DNA of 64,000 nt from contig DATHOE010000019.1 in assembly GCA_035485275.1 (NCBI GenBank), positions 62,001 to 126,000 of the forward strand. The letters run 5' to 3'. The translations under genes and the position numbers were made by a program. The notes under the pieces were generated by a model. It made no database searches. It was not told the origin of the DNA and was given only the letters and a program-made list of their open reading frames with translations. Of this stretch, positions 34,508 to 43,419 are shown piece after piece (position 1 is the first letter of the stretch; each line of letters starts with the position of its first letter). This DNA is from DAIDJD01 sp035485275. Lineage in GTDB: Bacteria > Oederibacteriota > JAJYGY01 > DAIDJD01.

Positions 34508-35952
34508 ACCCAGTCTATACCCTCAGCGATTTCGCCGTTCTCGGCCCCGAGATCGCCTGCATCCTCGGCGCCATCCTGGTCCTGTCCTTGGACATGGTCT
34601 TCCGCAGCCAGAAGAGCCGGCGCCTGGTGGAGGCCGCCACGGCCCTGAGCCTGCTGGTCGCGGGGCTCCTGGCCTGGGGCCGCCTGTCCGGAGCCCCCTC
34701 CGCGGCCTTCGGCGGCCTGGTCCTGGACGGCGCGATCGCCGACGGCTTCCGCCTCGGCCTGGCCGGCACGGGCCTGCTGACGCTGGTTTTGGCGCGGCGC
34801 CAGGGCCGGACCCAGGACCTCCTGCACGCCGAATTCTACGCCCTGCTGCTCTTCGCCCTGGGCGCCATGATGCTCATCACGGTTTCCCAGGACCTGATGC
34901 TCAGCTTCGTGGCCCTGGAGACCTTCTCCCTGGCCATGTACGTGCTGGCGGGCTTCAACAAGGCCTGGCACGGCAACCGCGAAGCGGCCATCAAGTACTT
35001 CCTTCTGGGCGCCTTCGCCGCGGCCTTCTTCCTCTTGGGCCTGGCCTTCATCTTCGGCGCGGCCGGCTCCGTGCGCCTGGACGCGATCTCGGCCCTTTTC
35101 CACGGCCCGGCCATGGCGCCCTCGCGGGTCCTCCTGCTGGACCTCGGCGTGGTCCTCTGCGTCACCGCCCTTGCCTTCAAGCTCGGGGCCGCGCCCTTCC
35201 ACCTGTGGGTGCCCGACGTGTACAGCGGCGCCACCACCCCCGTGGCGGCCTTCCTGTCCGCCGGCGCCAAGCTGGCGGGCTTCGGCGCCCTGATCCGTTT
35301 GCTGTCCGCGGTGCCCGTGGGGCAGGCGCCCTTCCCCCAGATCATCGCGGTGCTGGCCATCCTGACGCTGCTGGCGGGCAACCTGGGCGCCCTGAAGCAG
35401 ACCAACATGAAGCGCCTGCTGGCCTACAGCTCCATCGCCCACACGGGATACGCCCTGGTGGGCCTGCTGGGTCTGGGGGTCGCGGACAGCGGCGCAGACC
35501 GCGCGGTGCTGGCATACACCCTGACCTACGCCCTCATGGCCTTCCTGGCTTTCGCCCTGGTCGCGGCGGGCGAGGAGCGCCTGGCGGCCCAAGGCAAGTC
35601 CAGGCCCATGGTCCTGGGCGACCTGCAGGGCATGGGCTTCGAGCACCCCTTCTATGGCCTGGCCATGGCCGTGGCCATGGTCTCCATGGCGGGCCTGCCC
35701 CCCACGGCCGGATTCATCGTGAAATTCGGGGTCTTCAAGGCGGCCCTGAACGGCGGCCACAGGCTGTCCGCCGCGGTGGCCATCCTCAACAGCGTCGTGT
35801 CCGCGGCCGTGTACTTGAGAGTTCTCGTCGCTTTGTATATGCTTCCCAAAACCCCGGAAGGGGAGGGAGGACGCCTGACCGGAGGGCTGGGGGTGGCGAC
35901 GGTGGCCCTGGCCTTGGTTCTGCTGCTTTTGGGCGTGCTCCCCGTTTTGTGA
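34504..35952 (+). CDS. nuoN: NADH-quinone oxidoreductase subunit N
   Basis: 482 aa from TTG in a TTGA overlap with nuoM; no ATG or GTG near the start fits. It is an antiporter-like subunit with ~14 helices. Conserved regions: FVALETFSLAMYVLAGFNK (glutamate), EAAIKYFLLGAFAAAFFLLG, PFHLWVPDVYSGATTPV and KRLLAYSSIAHTGYALVGLL. It ends the nuo operon. An exact 12-base palindrome, GCCGGCGCCGGC (35958-35969), lies just downstream without a T-run. Confidence 0.96.
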   Translation: MNPVYTLSDFAVLGPEIACILGAILVLSLDMVFRSQKSRRLVEAATALSLLVAGLLAWGRLSGAPSAAFGGLVLDGAIADGFRLGLAGTGLLTLVLARRQGRTQDLLHAEFYALLLFALGAMMLITVSQDLMLSFVALETFSLAMYVLAGFNKAWHGNREAAIKYFLLGAFAAAFFLLGLAFIFGAAGSVRLDAISALFHGPAMAPSRVLLLDLGVVLCVTALAFKLGAAPFHLWVPDVYSGATTPVAAFLSAGAKLAGFGALIRLLSAVPVGQAPFPQIIAVLAILTLLAGNLGALKQTNMKRLLAYSSIAHTGYALVGLLGLGVADSGADRAVLAYTLTYALMAFLAFALVAAGEERLAAQGKSRPMVLGDLQGMGFEHPFYGLAMAVAMVSMAGLPPTAGFIVKFGVFKAALNGGHRLSAAVAILNSVVSAAVYLRVLVALYMLPKTPEGEGGRLTGGLGVATVALALVLLLLGVLPVL

Positions 35953-36039
35953 CCCCTGCCGGCGCCGGCGCGGCGGGCCGGCCATCTGAAGTATGATTGA
36001 TCCCACGGCCACGACAAACCTTGCACTTGGGGCGGCTCA

Positions 36040-39000
36040 GTGTATCTGAAGAAAATAGAATTCCAGGGCTTCAAGAGTTTTGTCGACCCCACCGTCTTGT
36101 CCTTTGAGCCCGGCATCTCCGCCATCATCGGCCCCAACGGCTGCGGCAAGAGCAACGTGTCCGACGCCATACGCTGGGTGCTGGGCGAGCAGAGCGCCAA
36201 GGCCCTGCGCGGCTCCAAGATGGCCGACGTCATCTTCAACGGGACCGACACCCGCAAGCCCGGCGGCATGGCCGAAGTCTCCCTGACGATCAGCAACGAG
36301 GACCGCGCGCTGGCGATGGATTTCGCGGAGGTCTGCGTCACCCGCCGCAGCTACCGCAGCGGGGAGAGCGAATACCTCATCAACAAGGCCCCCGCGCGCC
36401 TCAAGGACATCTACGCCCTCTTCACCGACACCGGCATCGGCACCGACGGATACAGCCTGCTGGAGCAGGGCAAGCTCGACCTCATCCTCAGCTCCAAGCC
36501 CATGGAGCGGCGCTCCGTGTTCGAGGAGGCCGCCGGCATCACCAAATACAAGGCCCAGCGCGACGAGGCCCTGCGCAAGCTGGAGGCCACGGACCAGAAC
36601 CTCCTGCGGGTCAACGACATCGTCAACGAGGTGAAGCGCCAGATCGGCTCCCTGGAGCGCCAGGCCCGCCGGGCCGAGAAGTACCAGACCCTCAAGAGCG
36701 AGCTCGACAAGCTCCGCGCCGTGCTGCTGGTGGGCGAGGTGAAGGCCTCGCGCGAGACGCGCCTGGCCATGGACGCCGCCCTGCTGCGCCTGCGCGACGC
36801 GCTGGACGTGCTGGAGGCGAAACAGAAGGAGCAGGACGCCTCCACCGCGGGCCTGCGCCTGGAGCTCTCGGGCGACGACGAGGCTCTGGCCAAGGCCAAC
36901 CAGGCGCTGTACGCGCTGGAGAGCCAGGCCGCCCAGCTGGACCGCCAGCAGGAGCTCAACCGCGCCCAGATCAGCAACCTCGAGGAAAGGGCCCAACGGG
37001 CCCTGGCCGACGCCGGGGACCAGCGCGCCAAGGAGGCCCGGCTGAAGGCGGAGTGGACCGCCAGCCAGGCCCAGCAGGCCGCGGAGGAGGAGGCCCTGCG
37101 CGGCCTCAAGCAGAAGCTCGAGGAATCCGAAAGCGCCCTGCGCGAATCCAGCGCGCGGCGGCAGCAGCGCAGCGAGCAGGCCCAGGTGCTGCAGCAGCGC
37201 CTCATCCAGTGCATGGACCAGAAGTCCGCGGCCAAGGGCGAGTCCGAGGCCCTGCAGGGCCGCCTGTCCATGCTGGACACCCGCTCCAAGCAGCTGGAGA
37301 CCGAGCTCGGCCAGGCGCAGACCTCATTGCAGGAAGCGGGCCGGCGCCTCGAGGAGGCCGCGGCCCAGGCCGGGGTGAAGGACGAGGAGGTGCGCTCCCT
37401 GGAGGACGTCCTCGGCGGCCAGTACCTGCGCAAGCTGGAGCTGGACGACGCACTGCGCGCGGCCGACGAGAGCGTCAACGCGGCCCAGGTCGTTCTGGGA
37501 TCCGAGCGCGCCCGCCTGGGCGCGCTGGAGGAGTTGAGCCGGGCCCTGGAAGGCTATGAGGCCGGCCCCAAGGCCCTGCTGCAGGCCCGCGCCAAGGACG
37601 GCGGACCGGCCCCCGTGGAGAGCCTGGCCCACCGCGTGCGGGCCAAGGCCGAAGCCGAGGCAGCGGTGGAACTGGCCCTGGGCAAGCGCCTGCAGACCCT
37701 GCTGGTGGACGACGAGGCCGAGGCCTTCGCGGCGCTGGAATGGCTGAAGACCGGCAAGCACGGCCGCGCCAGCATGCTGTCGAAGAGCATTTTCCGGGCG
37801 AACCCGGCCGGCTTCGACGCCGCCGTGCTCTCCCTCGACGGGGTCATGGGGCCCCTCACCCAGTTCATGGAGGCCGACGCCGGCCTGCAGGACATCCTGG
37901 GCTGGCTCGCCGGCGGGTACCTGCTGGTCCGCGACCTCGACAGCGCCCGCGCGGCGGCCAGGCTGCTCGGGCCCGGGGCCGAGGCCGTGACGCTCGACGG
38001 ATGGCTGGTCAGCGCCGAGGGCCTCATCAGCGGCGGCGCCAGCGACGCGGCCGAGCGGGGCCTTCTGTCCCGCGACCGCGAGATGGCCGCGCTCAACGCC
38101 AACATCGCCCAGGGCGACGCCCGCCTCGAGACCCTGCGCCAGGGCCGCGAGCACCTGCGCAACGAGCTCTCCGAGCTCAGCAGGTCGATAGAGCAGCAGA
38201 GCCGCCAGAAGTCCGACGCCGAGATCGCCGTGGCGCGGCTGCAGAAGGAGCAGGGCGCCAGGCAGGAGGACGTGGGCCGCCTGGCGGGCGAAAGCGAGGA
38301 AAAACGCAAGGCCATCGAGGCCGTGCAGGTCGAGGCGGCGGGCTTCCGCGGGCGCCACGAGAACCTCTCCCGCCAGGTCGCGGAGCTGGCGGCCCAGGAG
38401 GCCGCGCTGCAGGGCGAGCTCAACGCCGTGCTCGACGCGATCAACCAGCTCCGTTCCGACGAGGAGCGCTGCGTCCAGCAGGTCAACGAGCAGCGCGTGG
38501 CCCAGGCCGGCGCGGAACAGCGCCTGCAGAACCACCGCGTCAGCTCGGGCCGCCTGGAGCAGGAAACCCGCGTCGCCGGCGAACAGGCCGGCCGGCGCGA
38601 AGGGGAGGCGGCCTCGGCCCGTACGGAGCAGGAAGCCCTGCGCGGCCGCAACGAGGGCCTGGAGGCCGACCTCAAGGCGCTCTTCGAAAAGCGCGAAACG
38701 GCCCAGGAGCAGGTGCGCCTGCTCACCGAGCGCCGCCAGGAGCGCATGGACGCCATCGCCTTCGGCGAGGAGGCCCTGCGGCTCCTCCGGCACGAGGCCC
38801 AGTCCGTGGCGGCAGAACGCCACGAGCAGGAACTGCGCGCCCAGGAGCTGCGCCTCAAGCTGGACGCCCTGGAAAAGACGCTGGTCACGGATTTCCACTT
38901 CGACCTGCAGGCCCTGGACCAGGCCCAGCTCTTCGCGCAGGTGGACGGGGAGGAGAGCGCCCCCCAGGACGTCAGCCCGGAGCGCGTGGAGGAGCTGACC

Positions 39001-39633
39001 CGCAAGATCGAGGACCTGGGCGTGGTCAACCCCGCCGCGGCCGAGGAATACCGCGAGCTGGAGCAGCGCCACAGCCTGCTGGTGGGCCAGCTGGAGGACC
39101 TCCGCAGCGCCAAGGCCGACCTGATGAAGGTGATCCACAAGATCAACCAGGAGAGCCGCGAACGCTTCCTGGCCACCTTCGAGAAGGTGCACGAGGCCTT
39201 CAAGCGCACCTTCAAGACCCTCTTCGGCGGCGGGGAAGCGCACCTCCTCCTGATGGAGGAGGGCGACCTCCTGGAGGCCGGCATCGACATCATCGCCCGC
39301 CCCCCCGGCAAGCGGCAGCAGAGCATCACCCTGCTGTCCGGCGGCGAGAAGGCGCTCACCGCGACGGCCCTGCTCTTCGCGCTGTTCGAGACCAAGCCTT
39401 CGCCCTTCTGCGTGCTCGACGAAATCGACGCGCCCCTGGACGACGCCAACATCATGCGCTTCAGCGACCTTCTGACCCAGTACGCCAAGAACACCCAGTT
39501 CATCGTCATCACGCACAGCAAGCTGACCATGGAGAAGGCCGACGTGCTCTACGGCGTGACCATGGAGGAGGCCGGGGTGAGCCGTGTGATCTCCGCCAAG
39601 TTCCGCGGGGAGAAAGCCGTCACCGTGGCCTGA
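36040..39633 (+). CDS. smc: Chromosome segregation ATPase SMC
   Basis: 1197 aa, full length. SMC dimers organise and segregate the chromosome. Walker A is GPNGCGKSN near residue 32, followed by VLGEQSAKALRGSKM. Two very long heptad-rich coiled coils (~170-490 and ~660-1010) flank a hinge near ~510-650. The C-terminal head has the ABC signature LLSGGEKALTATALLFA and Walker B FCVLDEIDAPLDDAN. The start is GTG (TATCTGAAG follows). The Shine-Dalgarno is weak. No scpA or scpB gene is in the window. A strong terminator follows. Confidence 0.97.
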   Translation: MYLKKIEFQGFKSFVDPTVLSFEPGISAIIGPNGCGKSNVSDAIRWVLGEQSAKALRGSKMADVIFNGTDTRKPGGMAEVSLTISNEDRALAMDFAEVCVTRRSYRSGESEYLINKAPARLKDIYALFTDTGIGTDGYSLLEQGKLDLILSSKPMERRSVFEEAAGITKYKAQRDEALRKLEATDQNLLRVNDIVNEVKRQIGSLERQARRAEKYQTLKSELDKLRAVLLVGEVKASRETRLAMDAALLRLRDALDVLEAKQKEQDASTAGLRLELSGDDEALAKANQALYALESQAAQLDRQQELNRAQISNLEERAQRALADAGDQRAKEARLKAEWTASQAQQAAEEEALRGLKQKLEESESALRESSARRQQRSEQAQVLQQRLIQCMDQKSAAKGESEALQGRLSMLDTRSKQLETELGQAQTSLQEAGRRLEEAAAQAGVKDEEVRSLEDVLGGQYLRKLELDDALRAADESVNAAQVVLGSERARLGALEELSRALEGYEAGPKALLQARAKDGGPAPVESLAHRVRAKAEAEAAVELALGKRLQTLLVDDEAEAFAALEWLKTGKHGRASMLSKSIFRANPAGFDAAVLSLDGVMGPLTQFMEADAGLQDILGWLAGGYLLVRDLDSARAAARLLGPGAEAVTLDGWLVSAEGLISGGASDAAERGLLSRDREMAALNANIAQGDARLETLRQGREHLRNELSELSRSIEQQSRQKSDAEIAVARLQKEQGARQEDVGRLAGESEEKRKAIEAVQVEAAGFRGRHENLSRQVAELAAQEAALQGELNAVLDAINQLRSDEERCVQQVNEQRVAQAGAEQRLQNHRVSSGRLEQETRVAGEQAGRREGEAASARTEQEALRGRNEGLEADLKALFEKRETAQEQVRLLTERRQERMDAIAFGEEALRLLRHEAQSVAAERHEQELRAQELRLKLDALEKTLVTDFHFDLQALDQAQLFAQVDGEESAPQDVSPERVEELTRKIEDLGVVNPAAAEEYRELEQRHSLLVGQLEDLRSAKADLMKVIHKINQESRERFLATFEKVHEAFKRTFKTLFGGGEAHLLLMEEGDLLEAGIDIIARPPGKRQQSITLLSGGEKALTATALLFALFETKPSPFCVLDEIDAPLDDANIMRFSDLLTQYAKNTQFIVITHSKLTMEKADVLYGVTMEEAGVSRVISAKFRGEKAVTVA

Positions 39634-39661
39634 AGCGCCGCTTCCCATTCGGCTGACAGAG

Positions 39662-39696
39662 GGGCGGCCTTTTTCGGGGGCCGCCCTTTGTCCTTT
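39662..39696 (+). terminator. Intrinsic terminator after smc
   Basis: GGGCGGCC (39662-39669) pairs with GGCCGCCC (39679-39686), and TTTGTCCTTT follows. Confidence 0.8.
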
Positions 39697-39784
39697 GAAG
39701 GGCTTTGTGCGGGGACCTTCGCCGTCGGCGGGCCCTGCTGCAAGAGCGTGGACATAAACCGGACTTTTTCTCGGACAGGGGCCC

Positions 39785-40690
39785 ATGGGCCTTTTTGACG
39801 TCTTCTCGAAGGGTCTGCAGCGCACCCGCGCGGTGCTTGAACGCGCCTTCAACACGGTGGTGGGCGGCGGGCTGGACCCGGTGTCGCTGCAGGCTTTGGA
39901 GGCCTCCTTCCTGGCGGCCGACCTGGGACCGGACCTCGCCTCCCGGCTGGTCGACGAGATCCGGCGGGCGCCCGGAGGGGCCGAGGGCGCGCGCGCGGCG
40001 GCCAGGGCCTTCCTGCTCAAGGAACTCTCCAAGGTCCAGCCCCGCGACGGGGACTGGCTCACGCGGCCGCGCCTGGCGCGGCCCGAGGTGACCCTGCTGC
40101 TGGGGGTCAACGGCTCGGGGAAGACCACCACGGCCGGCAAGCTGGCGGCCCATTTCCAGGCGAAGGACGAGAAGGTCCTGCTGGGCGCGGCGGATACCTT
40201 CCGCGCCGCGGCCGCGGACCAGCTGGACTTGTGGGCCGGGCGCAGCGGAGCCGCCCTCCTGCGCCAGAAAGAGGGCGCCGACCCGGCCTCGGTGGCCTTT
40301 GACGCGGTCGGGCGGGGCCTCGCGGGCGGCTTTGACCGGGTCATCATCGACACGGCCGGGCGCCTGCAGACCAAGGTCAACCTGATGGAGGAATTGAAGA
40401 AGGTGCACCGGGTCTGCGGCAAGGCCATGGCCGGGGCGCCGCACCAGGTCCTGCTCGTGCTCGACGGCACTTCCGGCCAGAACATGCTTTCCCAGGCGCG
40501 CATCTTCCACGCGGCCGTGCCCCTCAGCGGGCTGGTGGTCACCAAGTTGGACGGCACTGCCAAGGCCGGGGCCGTGCTGGCAGTGGCCGCCGAGACCGGG
40601 GTCGGCGTGCAATTGGTCGGCCTGGGCGAAGGCGTCAACGATCTCAGGGAGTTCGAACGTGCCGCCTTCATCGACGCCCTGCTTCCCTGA
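39785..40690 (+). CDS. ftsY: Signal recognition particle receptor FtsY
   Basis: 301 aa. It is the SRP receptor GTPase that delivers ribosome-nascent chains to the Sec translocon. The N domain (MGLFDVFSKGLQRTR onward) is followed by a G domain with GVNGSGKTTTAGKLA (G1), ADTFRAAAADQLDLW, IDTAGRLQ (G3) and TKLDGTAKAG (G4). It is the short form without the acidic A domain. The final ~32 bases overlap the recJ start. AGGGG precedes the ATG. Confidence 0.96.
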   Translation: MGLFDVFSKGLQRTRAVLERAFNTVVGGGLDPVSLQALEASFLAADLGPDLASRLVDEIRRAPGGAEGARAAARAFLLKELSKVQPRDGDWLTRPRLARPEVTLLLGVNGSGKTTTAGKLAAHFQAKDEKVLLGAADTFRAAAADQLDLWAGRSGAALLRQKEGADPASVAFDAVGRGLAGGFDRVIIDTAGRLQTKVNLMEELKKVHRVCGKAMAGAPHQVLLVLDGTSGQNMLSQARIFHAAVPLSGLVVTKLDGTAKAGAVLAVAAETGVGVQLVGLGEGVNDLREFERAAFIDALLP

Positions 40691-42404
40691 AGCCCCGGCG
40701 CTATGGCGCCTGCGGCAGCCCCTTCCCGGGGCCGAGGCGGCCCTCGCCGCCGGCGGCCGTTTCCCCGCGCCCCTGGCCGGCCTGCTGGCCGCGCGCGGAT
40801 ATGCCGACCCAGCACTGGCCTCGGCCTTCCTCGCCTCCGGGATGGCGGACTGCCACGATCCCCGGCTCCTGTGGGGCATGGACCTGGCGGTGGACCGCCT
40901 GGCTGAGGCCTGGCGCCGCCGAGAAAAAGTGGCGGTGTTCGGGGATTACGACGTCGACGGCGTCACCAGCACGGTGCTGCTGGTCAAATTGTTCACCCTG
41001 CTGGGGATGGCCCACGAGCCCTACATCCCGGACCGCTTCCTGGAGGGCTACGGCCCAAATGCCGCCGCCTTCAGGGAACTGAAGGCCCGCGGCGCGGCCG
41101 TGCTGGTCACGGTGGACTGCGGCATCAACTCCATGGCCGAGGCCCTGGAAGCGAAGGCCCTGGGCCTCGACCTGATCATCACCGACCACCACCTTCCGGG
41201 CCCGGCTTTGCCCGTGGCCCTGGCCGTGGTCAACCCCCAGACCTCGCCGGCCTACCCCTACCCGATGCTGGGCGGGGTGGGGGTGGCATACAAGCTGGCC
41301 CAGGCCCTTCTGCGGAAGCTGGAGCATCCCAAGGCCGATGACTTTTTGGACCACATGCTGGAGCTGGTGGCCCTGGGCACGGTGTGCGATGTGGCGCCCC
41401 TGGACGGCGAGAACCGCGCCCTGGTGCGAACCGGCATCGCCCGCATCCGCCAGGGTCGCTGGCTGGGCCTGCGCAGCCTCGCCGCGGTCTGCGGCGTGGA
41501 CTTGAGGCAGGCGGACGCCGGCATGCTGGGCTTCCAGCTGGGCCCGCGGCTCAACGCCGGGGGGCGCGTCGGCGACGCCATGCTGGGCGTGAAGCTTCTG
41601 CTGTCCAAGGATCCCCTGCAAAGCCGGGAGCTGGCGGGAGCCTTGGACGCCGCCAACCGGGAGCGCCGCGGCCTGGAGAAGAGCGTGGTGGCGGAGGCGA
41701 CCGCGCGCGCCGAACAAAAGATCGCCGCGGGCGCCCGCAGCCTGGTCCTCTGGGACGCGGCCTGGCACCCGGGAGTGGTGGGCCTGGCCGCCTCGCGCCT
41801 GCTGGAACGCTTCCAGGTGCCTTCCTTCGTGTTCGCGGTGGACCAGGACAAGGCCAAGGGCTCGGGCCGGTCCCGCAAGCCCTTCAACCTGGTGGAGGCG
41901 CTGCGGGCCTGCGCCCCGTACCTGCTCAAATACGGGGGCCATGAGGTCGCGGCAGGGGCCAGCGCCGCGCTGGAGAGCCTGCCCGCCTTCGCCGAGGCCT
42001 TCGAGGGCCAGGCCTCGCGGCTGAGCGCTCAGGATTCGCAAAGGGTGGTGGACGTGGATCTTGAGGTCCGCCTGCGGGACATCGACGAAGGGTGGATGGG
42101 ACGCCTGGAGGCCTTCGAGCCTCACGGTTCCAAGAATCCGCGGCCCAGCTTCCTGGCCAAGGGCCTCAAGCTGGGCTCCGGCACCCGGGCCGTGGGGGAA
42201 GACGGCGCCCATTTGAAGCTGGAACTGAGGCAGGGCGGCGCAGCCTTCCAGGGCATCGCCTTCAAGCAGGGAAGCCGCTGCGAGTGCCTGCTCGCCGTCG
42301 AGAACGTGGACGCGGTCTTCCACCTGGGCTGGAACACATGGAACGGCGTCCGTTCCATACAGATGGATGTGCGCGACCTGCGCCCCTCCGAAGAGAGTCG
42401 CTGA
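40659..42404 (+). CDS. recJ: Single-stranded-DNA exonuclease RecJ
   Basis: 581 aa. RecJ degrades single-stranded DNA 5' to 3' in recombination and mismatch repair. The DHH phosphoesterase motifs are clear: FGDYDVDGVTS, VTVDCGIN, and IITDHH, followed later by the DHHA1 motif YGGHEVAAGAS. A C-terminal OB-like domain is present. The GTG start lies inside ftsY (32-base overlap), with AGGGAG ten bases before it; the next in-frame ATG would remove ~60 residues. It pairs functionally with the nearby mutS. Confidence 0.95.
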   Translation: MPPSSTPCFPEAPALWRLRQPLPGAEAALAAGGRFPAPLAGLLAARGYADPALASAFLASGMADCHDPRLLWGMDLAVDRLAEAWRRREKVAVFGDYDVDGVTSTVLLVKLFTLLGMAHEPYIPDRFLEGYGPNAAAFRELKARGAAVLVTVDCGINSMAEALEAKALGLDLIITDHHLPGPALPVALAVVNPQTSPAYPYPMLGGVGVAYKLAQALLRKLEHPKADDFLDHMLELVALGTVCDVAPLDGENRALVRTGIARIRQGRWLGLRSLAAVCGVDLRQADAGMLGFQLGPRLNAGGRVGDAMLGVKLLLSKDPLQSRELAGALDAANRERRGLEKSVVAEATARAEQKIAAGARSLVLWDAAWHPGVVGLAASRLLERFQVPSFVFAVDQDKAKGSGRSRKPFNLVEALRACAPYLLKYGGHEVAAGASAALESLPAFAEAFEGQASRLSAQDSQRVVDVDLEVRLRDIDEGWMGRLEAFEPHGSKNPRPSFLAKGLKLGSGTRAVGEDGAHLKLELRQGGAAFQGIAFKQGSRCECLLAVENVDAVFHLGWNTWNGVRSIQMDVRDLRPSEESR

Positions 42405-42405
42405 G

Positions 42406-42972
42406 ATGCGCATATTCGCCGGCAGCGCCAAAGGCCGATTCGTCAACGCCCCGCCCGACGCCAAGCTGCGTCCGACCACGGACCGGGTGCGCCTGGCCGT
42501 GTTCAACGCCACGGCCGGCCTGATCCCGGGCTGCCGCTTCCTCGACCTTTTTTGCGGCAGCGGTTCCATGGGCCTGGAGGCGCTTTCGCGCGGGGCGCAA
42601 CGGGTGCTGTTCATCGACAGCCAGAGGCCCTGCGTGGAGGCCCTGCGCGTCACAGCCAGGGACTTCGGGTTCCAGGCATCGTCCTGGGAGGCCTGGTGCG
42701 CGGACTACCGCCGGGGCCTGGCCTCCCTGGCCGCGCGCGGGGAGAAGGCGGACCTGGCCTACCTCGACCCGCCCTACGACGCCGGCCTCGGCCCGGACGC
42801 CCTGAGGCTGCTGGTGGAATTGAAGCTGATGGCGGAGCACGAAAACATGCGGGTGCTGTACGAGCACGCCTCGGATGTCGAGTCGCCCACGGTCGGGGGG
42901 CTGGCCCTGTACCGGCGCTACGACCACGGCGCGGCCAGCGTCAGCGTCTACGGCCCCGTGCCTGCGGGATAG
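42406..42972 (+). CDS. rsmD: 16S rRNA (guanine966-N2)-methyltransferase
   Basis: 188 aa. It methylates G966 of 16S rRNA. It starts MRIFAGSAKGR with PTTDRVRLAVFN, the RsmD signature, followed by the SAM-binding FLDLFCGSGSMGLEALSRGA and the catalytic DPPYDAG motif. The ATG lies just after the recJ stop; a longer reading frame begins inside recJ and is not needed. It sits in the recJ-rsmD-membrane protein-mutS string. Confidence 0.92.
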   Translation: MRIFAGSAKGRFVNAPPDAKLRPTTDRVRLAVFNATAGLIPGCRFLDLFCGSGSMGLEALSRGAQRVLFIDSQRPCVEALRVTARDFGFQASSWEAWCADYRRGLASLAARGEKADLAYLDPPYDAGLGPDALRLLVELKLMAEHENMRVLYEHASDVESPTVGGLALYRRYDHGAASVSVYGPVPAG

Positions 42973-42980
42973 GGGAAGCC

Positions 42981-43418
42981 ATGGTCCGTTTCAGCTTCAA
43001 CAGCGGCGCCACGGCGCGCAAGGGGATCCTGGGCTGGGTCACCCAGTGGCTGGTCAACGCCTGCGGGCTGGCCCTGGTCGCGCGCACCGTGGGCGGGGTG
43101 GGCCTGCGCGTGGACAGCGGGACCCAGGCCCTGCTGACGGTGCTGGGCGCCGCGGCCGTGCTGGGCCTCCTCAACATCCTGCTGAAGCCCCTGCTCCTGC
43201 TCGTCACCCTGCCCGTCAACCTCCTGTCGCTGGGGCTCTTCACCTTCGTGGTCAACGGCCTGGTGCTGTGGCTGGTCGCCGCGCTGGTCCCCGACTTCTC
43301 CATCGCCGGCTTCTGGACCGCGGTCTGGGCGGCCCTGTGCTTTTCGGCCTTCACCCTGGCGCTCAACGCGCTCCTGGGCTCGGCCAGCCTGGACGTCCGC
43401 ATGGACCGGAGGCCCTGA
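42981..43418 (+). CDS. Four-helix membrane protein of the phage-holin-4 (YvlD) type
   Basis: 145 aa. Four hydrophobic helices are visible: WVTQWLVNACGLALVAR, LLTVLGAAAVLGLLNILLKPLLLLVTL, NLLSLGLFTFVVNGLVLWLVAAL and FWTAVWAALCFSAFTLALNALL. The NLLSLGLFTFVVNGL and PLLLLVTLP patterns are those of the holin superfamily IV (YvlD-like) proteins found in many genomes outside prophages. Its function is not established. It sits between rsmD and mutS with AGGGGAAG before the ATG. No phage genes are nearby. Confidence 0.7.
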   Translation: MVRFSFNSGATARKGILGWVTQWLVNACGLALVARTVGGVGLRVDSGTQALLTVLGAAAVLGLLNILLKPLLLLVTLPVNLLSLGLFTFVVNGLVLWLVAALVPDFSIAGFWTAVWAALCFSAFTLALNALLGSASLDVRMDRRP

Positions 43419-43419
43419 C

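Noticed and set aside
33940..36012. Long minus-strand open frame opposite nuoM/nuoN
   Set aside because: Gln/Gly/His-rich shadow of two certain membrane subunits.
37324..40815. Very long minus-strand open frame (about 1160 codons) opposite smc and ftsY
   Set aside because: It is antisense to two certain genes, has no recognisable motifs and arises from GC-rich codon bias in the sense genes.
42981..43418. Phage holin marking a prophage
   Set aside because: The four-helix family is common outside phages, and no other phage gene is nearby.
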